Assembly (NCBI RefSeq): GCF_000428065.1
Contig: NZ_ATZF01000013.1
Span: forward strand, 1-64,000
Origin: Shimazuella kribbensis DSM 45090
GTDB lineage: Bacteria; Bacillota; Bacilli; Thermoactinomycetales; Thermoactinomycetaceae
DNA: 64,000 nt
Reading direction: 5' to 3'
Shown here: positions 8,575 through 16,995 of the stretch, one piece after another
How positions within the stretch are numbered: position 1 is the first letter of the stretch
Layout: each line of letters begins with the position of its first letter
The notes under the pieces: model-generated
Databases searched by the model: none
What the model saw: only the letters and a program-made list of their open reading frames with translations
What the model was told of the DNA's origin: nothing
Translations under genes and position numbers: made by a program

Positions 8575-9162
8575 TTATTTCTTTTCGATAACTTTGTCAA
8601 TTAAACCATACTCAAGTGCTTCTTGTGCACTCATGAAATTGTCACGATCGGTATCTTTTGCGATACGTTCGATTGGTTGTCCAGTAAAGTCAGCATACAA
8701 GGAATTTAATTTATCACGCATTTTGATGATTCGTTTTGCGCGGATTTCAATATCGGATGCTTGCCCTTGTGCACCACCTAATGGTTGGTGAATCATCACT
8801 TCACTGTTAGGCAATGCAAAACGTTTTCCTTTTGCACCTGCTGCGAGCAAGAAGGAGCCCATGGATGCTGCAATGCCAATGCAATTTGTCTCCACATCTG
8901 GTTTGATAAATTGCATGGTATCATAAATGGCCATTCCAGCAGTAATTGAGCCGCCAGGTGAGTTGATATATAGGTGAATATCTTTTTCTGGGTCTTCTGC
9001 TGCGAGGAATAGCAATTGAGCTACAATGACGTTTGCTACATTATCATCAATCGCACTACCAAGTAGGATGATACGATCTTTGAGTAGTCGAGAGTATATA
9101 TCATAGGAGCGCTCACCACGGTTTGTCTGCTCTACTACCATTGGTATTAGGTTATTCATCAT
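8575..9162 (-). CDS. clpP: ATP-dependent Clp protease proteolytic subunit
   Basis: 195 residues, the size of B. subtilis ClpP (197). The catalytic triad blocks are present: Ser in [14 protein letters not shown], His in [10 protein letters not shown], and Asp in RDTDRDN-like KDTDRDNF. With ClpC, ClpE or ClpX it degrades misfolded and regulatory proteins in the cytoplasm. I set the start at 9162 because GGAGGAG lies six bases upstream and the protein then begins like other ClpPs ([16 protein letters not shown]). A longer frame to 9219 would run through the promoter. A CtsR operator lies upstream. Confidence 0.97.
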   Translation of the reverse strand: MMNNLIPMVVEQTNRGERSYDIYSRLLKDRIILLGSAIDDNVANVIVAQLLFLAAEDPEKDIHLYINSPGGSITAGMAIYDTMQFIKPDVETNCIGIAASMGSFLLAAGAKGKRFALPNSEVMIHQPLGGAQGQASDIEIRAKRIIKMRDKLNSLYADFTGQPIERIAKDTDRDNFMSAQEALEYGLIDKVIEKK

Positions 9163-9207
9163 GTTCGTCTCCTCCATATGTAAGGGGAATATTTTGTTCA
9201 CAGGACT

Positions 9208-9237
9208 ATCATAACTCATTGGTCAAAAAAGGTCAAA
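9208..9237 (-). promoter_or_regulatory. clpP promoter with CtsR heat-shock operator
   Basis: GGTCAAAAAAGGTCAAA at 9221-9237 is a full match to the CtsR direct-repeat operator. On the minus strand TTGACC (9231-9236) and TATGAT (9208-9213) form a sigma-A promoter with a 17-bp spacer, so bound CtsR would cover the -35 box and spacer. Confidence 0.93.
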
Positions 9238-9283
9238 TGAATTTTCTCAGTTTTGAAACGAGTCATCATAAGGTTCATATCAT

Positions 9284-9313
9284 TTGATATTCTTTTGTTT
9301 TAAGCTGTATAAT
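9284..9313 (+). promoter_or_regulatory. Sigma-A promoter in front of GC-rich island gene 1
   Basis: TTGATA (9284-9289), 18 bp, then TATAAT (9308-9313). It is AT-rich like the host DNA and points at the GC-rich gene that follows within 30 bases. Confidence 0.75.
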
Positions 9314-9340
9314 TACTACTAAGTGAAAGTAGAGCCCCTA

Positions 9341-9754
9341 ATGGAAGGTAAGTTGGTAGCCGTGATCGACGGTCCTGACATCAACAAGTCTGTAGCTGAG
9401 TGTGCGTTTGCGTGTGGCGAACTCGAGGCAGAGATCAACTTCATTCGGGAGGCATTTGAGAAGGCCGTTCTCTGCCTCCCCCTCTTCCTCATTCCACTGA
9501 TCACCAAGCTCGAGTTGGAGAGGCTGGCACAAGTACACAAACTTGCCCGTATGCTGGAATCGGTTCCTGAGCACCTTCGACCTGAGTTCAAAGCTATTTG
9601 GCACTACGGCATTGTGTACACCACATGGAGGAAGCATCTCCCGTTTGCTTACCAAACTACCAGTGATGAGTGGTTGAAGATTCAGATGTCCGCCCTGCGG
9701 ACATCTGAAAGCTTCCGTCAGGCACAGGAGAACCTGGGGATCAAGTTTCCCTAA
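9341..9754 (+). CDS. Phage-like protein of unknown function, GC-rich island 1
   Basis: 137 residues from the ATG at 9341 (a GTG at 9323 is in frame). I do not recognise a domain; it seems soluble and mostly helical, with one hydrophobic patch (LCLPLFLIPLI, near residue 45). Codons favour G or C at the third position, and the GC content is clearly higher than that of neighbouring genes, so foreign origin is likely. The island continues past the stop into a stem-loop (9777-9786 pairs with 9815-9824, one mismatch) and ends near 9833, where AT-rich sequence resumes. It lies between clpP and the dehalogenase gene. The reverse strand is also open over 142 codons, but lacks a ribosome binding site. 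Confidence 0.6.
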   Translation: MEGKLVAVIDGPDINKSVAECAFACGELEAEINFIREAFEKAVLCLPLFLIPLITKLELERLAQVHKLARMLESVPEHLRPEFKAIWHYGIVYTTWRKHLPFAYQTTSDEWLKIQMSALRTSESFRQAQENLGIKFP

Positions 9755-9859
9755 CTCACCTTTCAAGGGGGCGCATCCGGAGACAGAAGGTTGATAGCAT
9801 CCAGCTGTCCCTTACTGTCCCCGGATCCCGAATTCAATTTAACAAATTTTATATAGATA

Positions 9860-9889
9860 AAACCTATGATTTATTTCACAGGTTTTTTT
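9860..9889 (+). terminator. Terminator-like hairpin, near-copy of the one after the dehalogenase
   Basis: ACCTATGA and TCACAGGT pair around TTTATT and are followed by a T run. Almost the same hairpin, same loop, occurs at 11012-11040. Confidence 0.75.
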
Positions 9890-9954
9890 CTTTTGTGATA
9901 ATCCTTAAAGATGAATACAATTCCTATAGAATACGAATTAAAATTATTTCAAAC

Positions 9955-10020
9955 CTTTTAGTTGACATATCAACTAAAAGAGAGGTATACTCTGTTTATG
10001 GTTGATATGTCAACTAAAAA
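9955..10020 (+). promoter_or_regulatory. Promoter between two MarR-type operators
   Basis: A strong sigma-A promoter, TTGACA (9962-9967), 18 bp, TATACT (9986-9991). The -35 box lies inside the dyad TTTTAGTTGACATATCAACT (9956-9975, continuing to 9980), and a second copy, GTTGATATGTCAACTAAAA, lies at 10001-10019. TTGATATGTCAA-type dyads are typical of MarR-family repressors. Two copies bracketing the promoter suggest tight repression, but no marR gene is adjacent. Confidence 0.8.
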
Positions 10021-10121
10021 ACAAATACACAAATCAAGATATCACGGAACATGTTTACAATTGTAAGATTCGGTATTTTTATTAGAACTGTCCGTGATGC
10101 AGTAGAAAGGTGAGAATTTAT

Positions 10122-11000
10122 ATGATTAGCGGAACATTTCCTTACCAAAAAAAGCGTCAGCAAGTTCTAGATTTAGAGATGGCATATGCAGAGGTAGGCA
10201 GTGGAGACCCAATCGTCTTCTTGCACGGTAATCCATCATCCTCTTATCTCTGGCGTAACATTATTCCTTATGCACAGGAATATGGACGCTGCATTGCTCC
10301 TGATTTAATTGGGATGGGAGATTCGGATAAATTATCGGTTAGTGGTCCAGATTCTTATACTTTTGTCGAGCATCGAAAATACCTTGATGAACTTCTAAAT
10401 CAACTTGGAATTTATAAAAATATCACCTTCGTCGTTCACGATTGGGGATCAGCATTAGGATTTGACTGGGCTCGCCGTCATCCTGGAGCAGTAAAAGGGA
10501 TTGTTTATATGGAGGCAATTATCAAACCTCGTAGTTGGAGTGAGATTCCTGAGCAAGGACGTAAGATCTTTCAGACATTGCGATCTCCAGAAGGGGAAAA
10601 AATGGTATTGGAACAAAATTCTTTTCTCGAAGTCAACCTACCAGTTGGTATTTTGCGGGAGCTGACAGAGGAAGAAGTAGTACAATATCATCGTCCTTTT
10701 AAAGAAGCAGGAGAAGGACGTCGTCCAATGTTATCTTGGGCTCGACAACTTCCTTTTGATAACGACCCAGCAGATGTGACGGAAATTGTTACTGCTTATG
10801 GAAATTGGTTAGCTCAAAGTCCAATTCCTAAATTATTCGTCAATACTTACCCTGGAACTGCTCCACAGTCTCATCTTGATTTTTGTCGCAGTTGGCCTGA
10901 GCAGACAGAAATCACAGTGCCAGGGCGTCATTATCCAATGGAGGATGCCCCTGATGAGATTGGTACAGCCCTTGCTTCTTGGTTGGAAAAACTGAAATAA
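10122..11000 (+). CDS. Haloalkane dehalogenase (alpha/beta hydrolase)
   Basis: 292 residues, family length. The enzyme cleaves carbon-halogen bonds by a covalent ester on Asp. Visible are the oxyanion/halide block HGNPSSSYLWRN (near 30), the nucleophile elbow VVHDWGSALG (Asp near 103, Trp next to it), the acid-bearing YMEAI segment and the catalytic His in GRHYPMEDAP near the C terminus. These match subfamily II (DhaA-like) enzymes. The true substrate is not knowable from sequence. AAAGGTGAG precedes the ATG at 10122. It is a single-gene unit with its own regulated promoter and terminator. Confidence 0.9.
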   Translation: MISGTFPYQKKRQQVLDLEMAYAEVGSGDPIVFLHGNPSSSYLWRNIIPYAQEYGRCIAPDLIGMGDSDKLSVSGPDSYTFVEHRKYLDELLNQLGIYKNITFVVHDWGSALGFDWARRHPGAVKGIVYMEAIIKPRSWSEIPEQGRKIFQTLRSPEGEKMVLEQNSFLEVNLPVGILRELTEEEVVQYHRPFKEAGEGRRPMLSWARQLPFDNDPADVTEIVTAYGNWLAQSPIPKLFVNTYPGTAPQSHLDFCRSWPEQTEITVPGRHYPMEDAPDEIGTALASWLEKLK

Positions 11001-11011
11001 GTTTTTTCATT

Positions 11012-11040
11012 AGCCTGTGATTTATTTCATAGGTTTTTTG
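11012..11040 (+). terminator. Terminator of the dehalogenase gene
   Basis: CCTGTGA and TCATAGG pair (with G-U) around TTTATT, followed by TTTTTT. It is a near-copy of the hairpin at 9860-9889. Confidence 0.8.
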
Positions 11041-11298
11041 TTGTGTCATCAATAAAATTCCTAAAATGTTACCGTGAAAATAAAATTGATTATTTAGTTT
11101 AGATAAAATTCGAAAAGAATAGTCTACTATTTTTTTACATCAAAGAATAGATAAGATGAAATGGGGTATGAGGACATTACAGCAAAATATAACCTCTAAA
11201 AATGTATTTTACAAGATATGTTCCTTATGATATATTATAACTGATAAAAATATATTTAATAGGTTATATGAATAAATTATAGAAAGAAGTTGCTGAAT

Positions 11299-12036
11299 AT
11301 GTTGATACAAAAAATGTCTTGGGCTGGAATACACATTGATTCAGGAGAGACAAAAATAGCAATAGATCCTCTTTATCACTTCCCAATTAAATTTGGGACA
11401 CCACATGAAGAGTTGGTTGCATGGGATCAGTTTGGCTCTGTTGATGCAGTTCTTATCACTCATTTGCATGAGGACCATTTTGATGTAGAGGGAATAAAAA
11501 GGTTTTATGGGGAAGATGTCCCTGTGTATGTAGCACAAGAACTACAAGAAGAAGCGAACAAGCGAGATTTAACCAATGTAAAAGGAGTAGTGTTTGGAGA
11601 TTCTTTTTCCATTGGAGAACTCACGATTACTTCCACTTTTGCAGTAGATGGGATCGGGGATCATCAAATAGCTTATGTGATAGAGGGTGATGGCAAAAGA
11701 ATATTCCACACAGGAGACACGTTATGGCATGGATATTGGAGAAAAATAAAGGAAAGATTCGGGATTTTTGATACAGTATTTTTACCAGTAAACGGAGCAG
11801 TTATCAACAATCCAGCATTATCAGCTAATAATCAACAGATTGTAATGACTCCTGAACAAGCTGTGTCTGCAGCTGTGATTCTTCAAGCTGGAAATTTGGT
11901 TCCTATTCACTATGGGGTAGTACACCACCCACCATTGTATCGGCAAACAGAAGATGTACTAGGGCGTTTAAAAGAAAGCGCAGGTGAAAAAGTGAAGGTG
12001 AAAATTTTACAAGTAAAAGAGAGTATTACTCTTTAA
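11299..12036 (+). CDS. Metallo-beta-lactamase-fold hydrolase (UlaG-like)
   Basis: 245 residues. The metal site THLHEDHFD (HxHxDH motif near residue 55), the later HTGDTLWHG and the C-terminal PIHYG are in the order expected for the metallo-beta-lactamase fold, in the group of UlaG/YtkL-like metal-dependent hydrolases. Substrate unknown. The ATG at 11299 follows AAAGAAG. About 260 bases of AT-rich DNA without other features separate it from the previous terminator. It appears to be a single-gene unit. Confidence 0.85.
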   Translation: MLIQKMSWAGIHIDSGETKIAIDPLYHFPIKFGTPHEELVAWDQFGSVDAVLITHLHEDHFDVEGIKRFYGEDVPVYVAQELQEEANKRDLTNVKGVVFGDSFSIGELTITSTFAVDGIGDHQIAYVIEGDGKRIFHTGDTLWHGYWRKIKERFGIFDTVFLPVNGAVINNPALSANNQQIVMTPEQAVSAAVILQAGNLVPIHYGVVHHPPLYRQTEDVLGRLKESAGEKVKVKILQVKESITL

Positions 12037-12144
12037 ATAAATAAAACAATGATAGAAGAAATGCCCCCTAATGAAGTGAAAAATAATATTATGAAGGTGA
12101 CCTTTTAAAAAGGATAGTAACTAAATAAAATTCAGGGGATAACG

Positions 12145-12335
12145 ATGAATAAGAAACATTATGTTGACCGTTTGCAAATAGATCAAAAAGAAGCAGACTT
12201 CCATTTTTAACTCAAATGCAGTGCCAGCATGTACTTCAGATTCCTTTTGGATATCTAGATATGTTGCAAGATATTCCCATACCGCTTGATAGTAAAAAAA
12301 GAGAACATCAAAAATGCATGTTCTCTTTCATGTAA
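12145..12335 (+). pseudogene. Short frameshifted gene remnant
   Basis: GGGGATAACG precedes an ATG whose frame closes after 21 codons (12208-12210). A plus-one shift near the stop would continue for about 40 more codons to 12335, ending inside the terminator hairpin. No domain is recognised. I read it as a remnant with low certainty. Confidence 0.3.
12297..12329. terminator. Bidirectional terminator hairpin
   Basis: AAAGAGAACAT and ATGTTCTCTTT form an 11-bp stem, with A and T runs on both sides, so it can end the DUF4309 gene on the minus strand as well as plus-strand transcripts. Confidence 0.8.
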
Positions 12336-12362
12336 TATTTAACGATTATGGATAGGAAATAT

Positions 12363-12917
12363 TTAAGGTACAGTCACTTCTACATGAGTTATTTTCTCGA
12401 ACTTCCCTTTATTCACTGTAAAGTAGAAAGTAAGGGTGTTCCCATCAGCATTGTAGGATACATAACCACTATTTTTCTCTTTGTATTCACCACCTGTACC
12501 CAGTTCCTTTTTTAATTCTTCGTAGGTCACAGAGGAATAGCTCTTGTCAAAAGTTTGCAGTAAAAATGCAGACTGTTTGTGTCCGTCGAAGTCATCTATT
12601 TCAAAACGAGTATGGCGTTTGCTGTACTTCATTTCCCCGTCCTTGCTATCTTTATCGGCTTTTCCCCATTTTTTTTCGATTTCTTTTTGTGAGGAACCAA
12701 TTTTGAATTCACCACTGGTCTTTACTTTCCCTTGTGCAGCTAGTTTTTTTGTTTGTTGCAACAATTGTGCATGGTTTTGTTTTGTGGACTGTTGAACAGA
12801 AGATTTAGGGTTACTATTTGCTTGTGCTTCTCCAGTAGACACCCATCCAGTTAAAAGTGTTCCTACCGCAAGAGCCACTACCAACATACCTTTTATGCTT
12901 TTTTTCTGTGTTATCAT
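12363..12917 (-). CDS. Secreted DUF4309 (YjgB-like) protein
   Basis: 184 residues. The N terminus is a Sec signal peptide (KKS, then a hydrophobic stretch to about residue 27, with an AQA-type cleavage site). The mature part is a DUF4309 domain, recognisable by IGSSQKEIEKKWGKADK and the later YNADGNTLTFYFTV. B. subtilis YjgB is in this family; its function is unknown. GGGAGAGAG before the ATG at 12917 supports that start over a frame extending to 12950. Monocistronic, with a terminator after the stop. Confidence 0.8.
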   Translation of the reverse strand: MITQKKSIKGMLVVALAVGTLLTGWVSTGEAQANSNPKSSVQQSTKQNHAQLLQQTKKLAAQGKVKTSGEFKIGSSQKEIEKKWGKADKDSKDGEMKYSKRHTRFEIDDFDGHKQSAFLLQTFDKSYSSVTYEELKKELGTGGEYKEKNSGYVSYNADGNTLTFYFTVNKGKFEKITHVEVTVP

Positions 12918-12959
12918 TTGACTCTCTCCCTTATTTGTTTTTTCTAACACTTATTTTAG

Positions 12960-13331
12960 GGAGTGATTTTTTCCAAAAAATATGCAATTTGTCTCCAGTT
13001 TGTAAACTAAGTTTTACCAAATGGTGAAATGGGATAGTGAGTTGAAATTTCCTACAAGGAATAAAGCCTTCACGCTATAGCAAGAAGATCTGTGTGAAAC
13101 ATCTGCGATAAATTTTTTCCTTGTGATTTTTATTGGTTTTGCTTTTTTCGTATTTTGTAATAAATGGTTTATATAGGCATAATAGAGAAGCCGTAATTTT
13201 GCCAACAAATGAAAAAATGACTCGAGATTACCCAATAAGGAACTCCAATCATTTCGTATTTTAAAGCTATTTGCTTATTTGATTTATATTTCTTATTTTA
13301 TAGAAATCACCAGAAAGGCTATTGTACAAAA
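12960..13331. other. Intergenic region with a possible degenerate fragment
   Basis: An open frame of 73 codons on the minus strand (13014-13235) has no ribosome binding site; LLGNLESFF and KLRLLYYAYI within it recall transposase C-termini only vaguely. I assign nothing here. Confidence 0.3.
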
Positions 13332-14528
13332 TCATTCTCTTTTTTGTATGATCATTTTTTCTGTAGTTTGCAATCTTTTATCCAACATTCCGTTGAATAG
13401 CACCACAACTACTGTCAGGAGGATAACAATTGCCCCTACCCAAGAAACCGCATGGAGTCCGTAAGAACTTTTAATGGCGAATCCTCCAATAAAAGGTCCC
13501 AAAGCGTTTCCTAGATTGATAGCCGAAACATTCACAGTAGAGGCCAATTCAGGGGCCTCAGGAGCAACTTGTACAATTCTACTTTGAAGGGCTGGTGCAA
13601 CAGTAAATGACATTAAACCAAAGAAGAAAACCGTAATGATAGTTGCAATTTGATATTGACTAACAAAGGAAAATAAAACCATCACAGCAGCTAATGCCAA
13701 TAAGAACAATATCGAACTACGAATTAAATTCTTGTCGGCAGCTTTTCCTCCCCAAATGATCCCAATCGCAGAGCCAATCCCTACCAGTGCTAATAGGAAG
13801 CTAGTCCAACCGGGGCTGAATTTAGAAATGCTTTGGAGAATTGTCGATAGATAAGTAAAGATCATGACTATTCCTGTTGCGAATAATAAAGACATGAGCA
13901 GAGTAGATAAAACTCTTGGACGGTATAAAACTCGAATGTTACTAACTGAATTGCCTGCCATTTGACTTTTCACGGTGGGTACTTGCACGAAGATTAACAA
14001 AAGTGCGAGTCCACCTAAGATCGCAACACTCCAAAAAGCGGATTGCCAACCAAAGAGTTGTCCAATGAAAGTCCCAAGAGGAACACCAACAACATTCGCT
14101 ATCGTAATCCCCGCAAATACAAGAGCAATCGCGCTGCCTTGTTTATCGGAACTAACCATATTTACTGCCATGACTGAACTGACACCAAAAAATACGCCAT
14201 GACAGAGAGCAGTGATAATGCGTGATATTATCAAAACCGTGTATGTTTCGGCTAACGCTGAGACAACGTTTCCTAAGATAAATATCACCATCAGTAAAAG
14301 AAGCAGTGTTTTTTTAGAAATAGACGAGGTAAGAATACTCATGATTGGACCACCAAAGGCAATAGTTAAAGCATAGACGGAAATCAAGGTGCCTGCTGTG
14401 GCGATAGGGATATGAAGATCTCGACTGATCTCAGGTAAAAGTCCCATGATCACAAATTCGGTTGTACCAATAGCAAAAACACTGAATGTAAGGATATAAA
14501 GCGCAAGAGGGAATCCGTGTTTTTCCAT
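13332..14528 (-). CDS. MFS efflux transporter, DHA1/AraJ-like
   Basis: 398 residues, twelve predicted membrane helices. The start, then TEFVIMGLLPEISRDL near residue 25, belongs to the AraJ/YdhP branch of 12-helix drug-proton antiporters and sugar exporters. The cytoplasmic loop after helix 6 and the charge pattern are normal, so it is probably intact. The substrate is unknown. It is divergent from an ArsR-family regulator gene 200 bases away; an inverted repeat lies between them, so the regulator probably controls it. Confidence 0.88.
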   Translation of the reverse strand: MEKHGFPLALYILTFSVFAIGTTEFVIMGLLPEISRDLHIPIATAGTLISVYALTIAFGGPIMSILTSSISKKTLLLLLMVIFILGNVVSALAETYTVLIISRIITALCHGVFFGVSSVMAVNMVSSDKQGSAIALVFAGITIANVVGVPLGTFIGQLFGWQSAFWSVAILGGLALLLIFVQVPTVKSQMAGNSVSNIRVLYRPRVLSTLLMSLLFATGIVMIFTYLSTILQSISKFSPGWTSFLLALVGIGSAIGIIWGGKAADKNLIRSSILFLLALAAVMVLFSFVSQYQIATIITVFFFGLMSFTVAPALQSRIVQVAPEAPELASTVNVSAINLGNALGPFIGGFAIKSSYGLHAVSWVGAIVILLTVVVVLFNGMLDKRLQTTEKMIIQKRE

Positions 14529-14600
14529 TGTTAGAGTCCTTTCTAGTTCATTTTTGTTTCATAAAGCTATGACATTGGAAATTCCTTTTCCGTAAAATCC

Positions 14601-14632
14601 AATATACTAATTATTTAATATATAGGTATATT
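14601..14632. promoter_or_regulatory. Possible operator between the MFS and arsR-type genes
   Basis: AATATAC and GTATATT form an inverted repeat separated by 18 AT-rich bases, in the divergent intergenic region. ArsR-family regulators bind such dyads; assignment is by position only. Confidence 0.4.
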
Positions 14633-14730
14633 AGCATATCTACAGAGTGAGTCAACATATTTTTTAAAGTACTAGTTTTTCGATACATCAGTAATTTGAA
14701 TTATTCTAGTGAATATGTTATTCTCCCCTT

Positions 14731-15045
14731 ATGAGAAAACCATATCAACCTTCCATAAACGATATAAGATTGTCGTCTGTCCTACATGCTTTGAGTGATC
14801 CGCGGCGCTTACAGATTGTGATGAGCCTTAAAGATAATACAGAGCAAAACTGTGCGATCTATTACGACTTGATGCCCAAGTCGACATTAACCCATCATCT
14901 AAAAGTCCTAAGAGAGGCAGGTGTGGCACAGGTAAGGATCGATGGGACCCAACACATTTACTCTTTACGTGTAAATGATCTGGAAGAACTTTTTCCAGGG
15001 CTACTCACAGCTGTTTTGAATTTAAACAAAGAAATGATTGAGTGA
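14731..15045 (+). CDS. ArsR-family transcriptional regulator
   Basis: 104 residues, a single winged helix-turn-helix. HALSDPRRLQIVMSL and TLTHHLKVLREAGVAQVRIDG are the family blocks for helices 2-4 and the recognition helix plus wing. No CxC metal site of ArsR/SmtB type is seen, so it probably senses something other than arsenite. It faces the MFS gene. It ends in a strong terminator at 15133-15165. Confidence 0.88.
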   Translation: MRKPYQPSINDIRLSSVLHALSDPRRLQIVMSLKDNTEQNCAIYYDLMPKSTLTHHLKVLREAGVAQVRIDGTQHIYSLRVNDLEELFPGLLTAVLNLNKEMIE

Positions 15046-15132
15046 GGCGTTCATTTTAAGCAGGCAATTTATTTTCATAAGCAAATATGTTTTTAAATAT
15101 AGATGGTTCAGTGTATCTCTAATCTGGGCCTA

Positions 15133-15165
15133 AAAGAACGCGGGAATTCCCTGCGTTCTTTTTTC
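15133..15165 (+). terminator. Terminator of the ArsR-family gene
   Basis: AAAAGAACGC and GCGTTCTTTT form the outer stem, with GGAATTCC inside, followed by a T run. Confidence 0.88.
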
Positions 15166-15218
15166 ATTGGACGGCGACTCCTTGCTCTATACCGCCAACC
15201 ACTCGATTTCAGACATAG

Positions 15219-15411
15219 TAAAAAGCGTTCTCCTTATCACTTGATACAGACGATAAGGAGAACGCTTCACACATTCCATTATGTTAATTTAACGCTTTCC
15301 GACGTTTAAAAATAACGCTAATATTCGTTAAGACATCGCTAGAAACACGACTTTATACCGTTATGGTGCGCCTACCAGGATTCGAACCTGGGCACCCGGT
15401 TCCGGAGACCG
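15219..15411. repeat. Left direct repeat of the tRNA-Arg element (att side)
   Basis: About 190 bases repeated at 20111-20302 with a few mismatches. The inner end, 15364-15411, is 48 bases of the 3' part of tRNA-Arg, identical to the intact gene; matching stops at 15411. The outer end holds a hairpin with a 16-bp stem, AAGCGTTCTCCTTATC pairing with GATAAGGAGAACGCTT. A repeat including part of a tRNA gene marks a site-specific integration boundary. Confidence 0.88.
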
Positions 15412-15475
15412 TTAATAAAAGATTTCCGCTATGTAAAAACGCTCAATTGCGTTAATTTATTACGTTTTCCGAACG

Positions 15476-15853
15476 TTAAAATGACGTATACCTTACCGCC
15501 ATGCACAAGTTTATAAATTCAGTATTGTTAAAATTCATATTATCATATGACAAAACGTTTATACAACACCCGAGGTTTAAAAAAATTGCCGGCAAATTTC
15601 GGGCATCTGGCGCAGGTGTATATACTGGACCCTCCCGGGGGGTTTGAAAATAATTTACAACAAGCAAGACAATTATTTTTATCGATCTACACGATCAACG
15701 TCGTTAAATAAAATGAAAACGAAAAATAAAATATATTAAATGTTCTTTGTTCGTTGTGTTCTCGTCGCTTCTTCTCGTTGTGTTCATCGTCGTTATAACT
15801 CATTCATTATTAACGTAAGTAATTACGTGATGTGATAGGTACGAGATAGGAGT
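15476..15853. other. Non-coding stretch inside the element
   Basis: Contains a further diverged relative of the repeat motif (ACGTTTTCCGAACGTTAAAA against ACGCTTTCCGACGTTTAAAA in the direct repeats), possibly integrase arm sites. A 63-codon minus-strand frame here has no ribosome binding site and no recognisable domain. Confidence 0.35.
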
Positions 15854-15951
15854 GTAGTACGCCTGTAGTACCTGTGTAGTATCTAGGTAGTACCCGTAGC
15901 TATAGCGTGTATGTAGTAGCGTATAGAGCGCCTATATAGCGTGGGTAGTAT
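15854..15951. repeat. Helically phased GTAGTAC iterons
   Basis: GTAGTAY occurs at 15854, 15865, 15876 and 15887, a spacing of exactly 11 bp, followed by looser copies at 15913 and 15945. Repeats on one helix face are typical of sites for cooperative binding by an excisionase or replication initiator. They lie between the left attachment repeat and the serine recombinase gene. Confidence 0.75.
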
Positions 15952-16000
15952 TGCACTAACTAGCGTAGGGGGTACGGTAATAAAGCCGCTAGGGGCATCG

Positions 16001-16597
16001 TTATTTAGCCGGTACCCCTTTTATTTTCCGCGCCTCCCTGTATATTGTTGCTTCCGATACATGCGTAATTTTAGCAATCTGCTTTACGGTGTACTTGTTC
16101 TCATCACGGTTTTTATAAAGCTCCATAGCGTGGGTTAATCCCTCGTGCTTATCTGTATAACGTTTCGGACGTCCTTTGTATATTCCGCGCTCCTTCGCCT
16201 TTGCGATCCCTTCGCGCTGACGCTCCTTATTTATCCCTAATTCAAACTCAGCAACCGCACTGAACATCGTTATCATCATTTTACCGGTTGGCGTGGTTGT
16301 ATCGACATTCATACCGCCAAAGTTAAGAATAACGAGGCCAACGCCTTTATCGTTTAAATATTCAATCGTTTCTAGTGCGTCTTTTGTGGAGCGGGCAAAG
16401 CGGTCGAGCTTTGTAACTACGATCGTATCGCCCTGTTGTACACGTTCCAGCAACGACTTAAAACCATTACGACCAGCGATGGTTTTATCACTAATCTTTT
16501 CTTTTATGATAGTTTCGCAACCGTGGTTATTTAGTTGCTCGATCTGTGGCGCTAACTTCTGGTCCTTCGTGCTGACCCTCGCGTATCCGTATATCAT
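16001..16597 (-). CDS. Serine recombinase (resolvase/invertase family)
   Basis: 198 residues, typical for Tn3-type resolvases and invertases. The catalytic Ser is in YGYARVSTKDQ near residue 9; VTKLDRFARSTKD with its Arg residues and the E helix region FSAVAEFE follow; a C-terminal helix-turn-helix (TVKQIAKITHVSEATIYR) binds DNA. It may resolve multimers or invert a segment of the element. The ATG at 16597 has AAGAGGTG upstream; a GTG three codons earlier is less likely. An inverted repeat at 16630-16675 just upstream could be its site. Confidence 0.92.
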   Translation of the reverse strand: MIYGYARVSTKDQKLAPQIEQLNNHGCETIIKEKISDKTIAGRNGFKSLLERVQQGDTIVVTKLDRFARSTKDALETIEYLNDKGVGLVILNFGGMNVDTTTPTGKMMITMFSAVAEFELGINKERQREGIAKAKERGIYKGRPKRYTDKHEGLTHAMELYKNRDENKYTVKQIAKITHVSEATIYREARKIKGVPAK

Positions 16598-16629
16598 GAA
16601 AAACACCTCTTATTTTTGATAGATGTAAA

Positions 16630-16675
16630 TGACAGTTGATTAATACCATAATACTGTTATCAAAAATAACTGTCA
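16630..16675. promoter_or_regulatory. Possible res-type site upstream of the serine recombinase
   Basis: TGACAGTT and AACTGTCA form the ends of a 46-bp imperfect dyad about 30 bases upstream of the recombinase start. Resolvase genes usually lie next to their res site, and such dyads are also autoregulatory operators. Confidence 0.45.
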
Positions 16676-16965
16676 ACAGGGTAAGCCCAAATGATAGAAA
16701 TATTCTTTTGATGTTACGGGTATTGTAAAGATCGTTGTAATGGCAGGAATCGTAACCCCCTAATATTTTAGGGACGTTGTCTGTCAGAGAGGCACGGCTG
16801 GTATTGTAGTGGCAGGTACTAATTATAAATAATAACTCTATCTAACAGAGTAATTATATCAACTCGATATACCTTTATAAAATCTAATTTTCGCCGTCAT
16901 CGCCACTTAGTTCATAACCGCAGTCAGTCGCCGACTATAGTAGCTAATACGTTACATAACGGCAA

Positions 16966-16995
16966 TAAAAAAGCCCGTAGGATCACCCACGGACT
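16966..16995 (-). terminator. Terminator of the HNH-like gene
   Basis: On the minus strand AGTCCGTGGG pairs with CCTACGGGCT around TGAT and is followed by TTTTTT. It overlaps the stop codon at 16994. Confidence 0.85.

Noticed and set aside
9338-9766. 142-codon minus-strand frame opposite island gene 1
   Set aside because: No start signals and its residue composition is that of an antisense shadow of the GC-rich gene.
9822-9836. Adjacent GGATCC and GAATTC sites as proof of vector contamination
   Set aside because: Two restriction hexamers alone are not proof; no further vector sequence is visible. Kept as a caution in the island 1 finding.
13014-13235. Transposase C-terminal fragment
   Set aside because: Similarity is too vague and no terminal repeats or second fragment are seen.
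15854-15951. Possible CRISPR array
   Set aside because: The GTAGTAY units are only 7 bp at an 11-bp period, with no unique spacers of normal length and no cas genes nearby.
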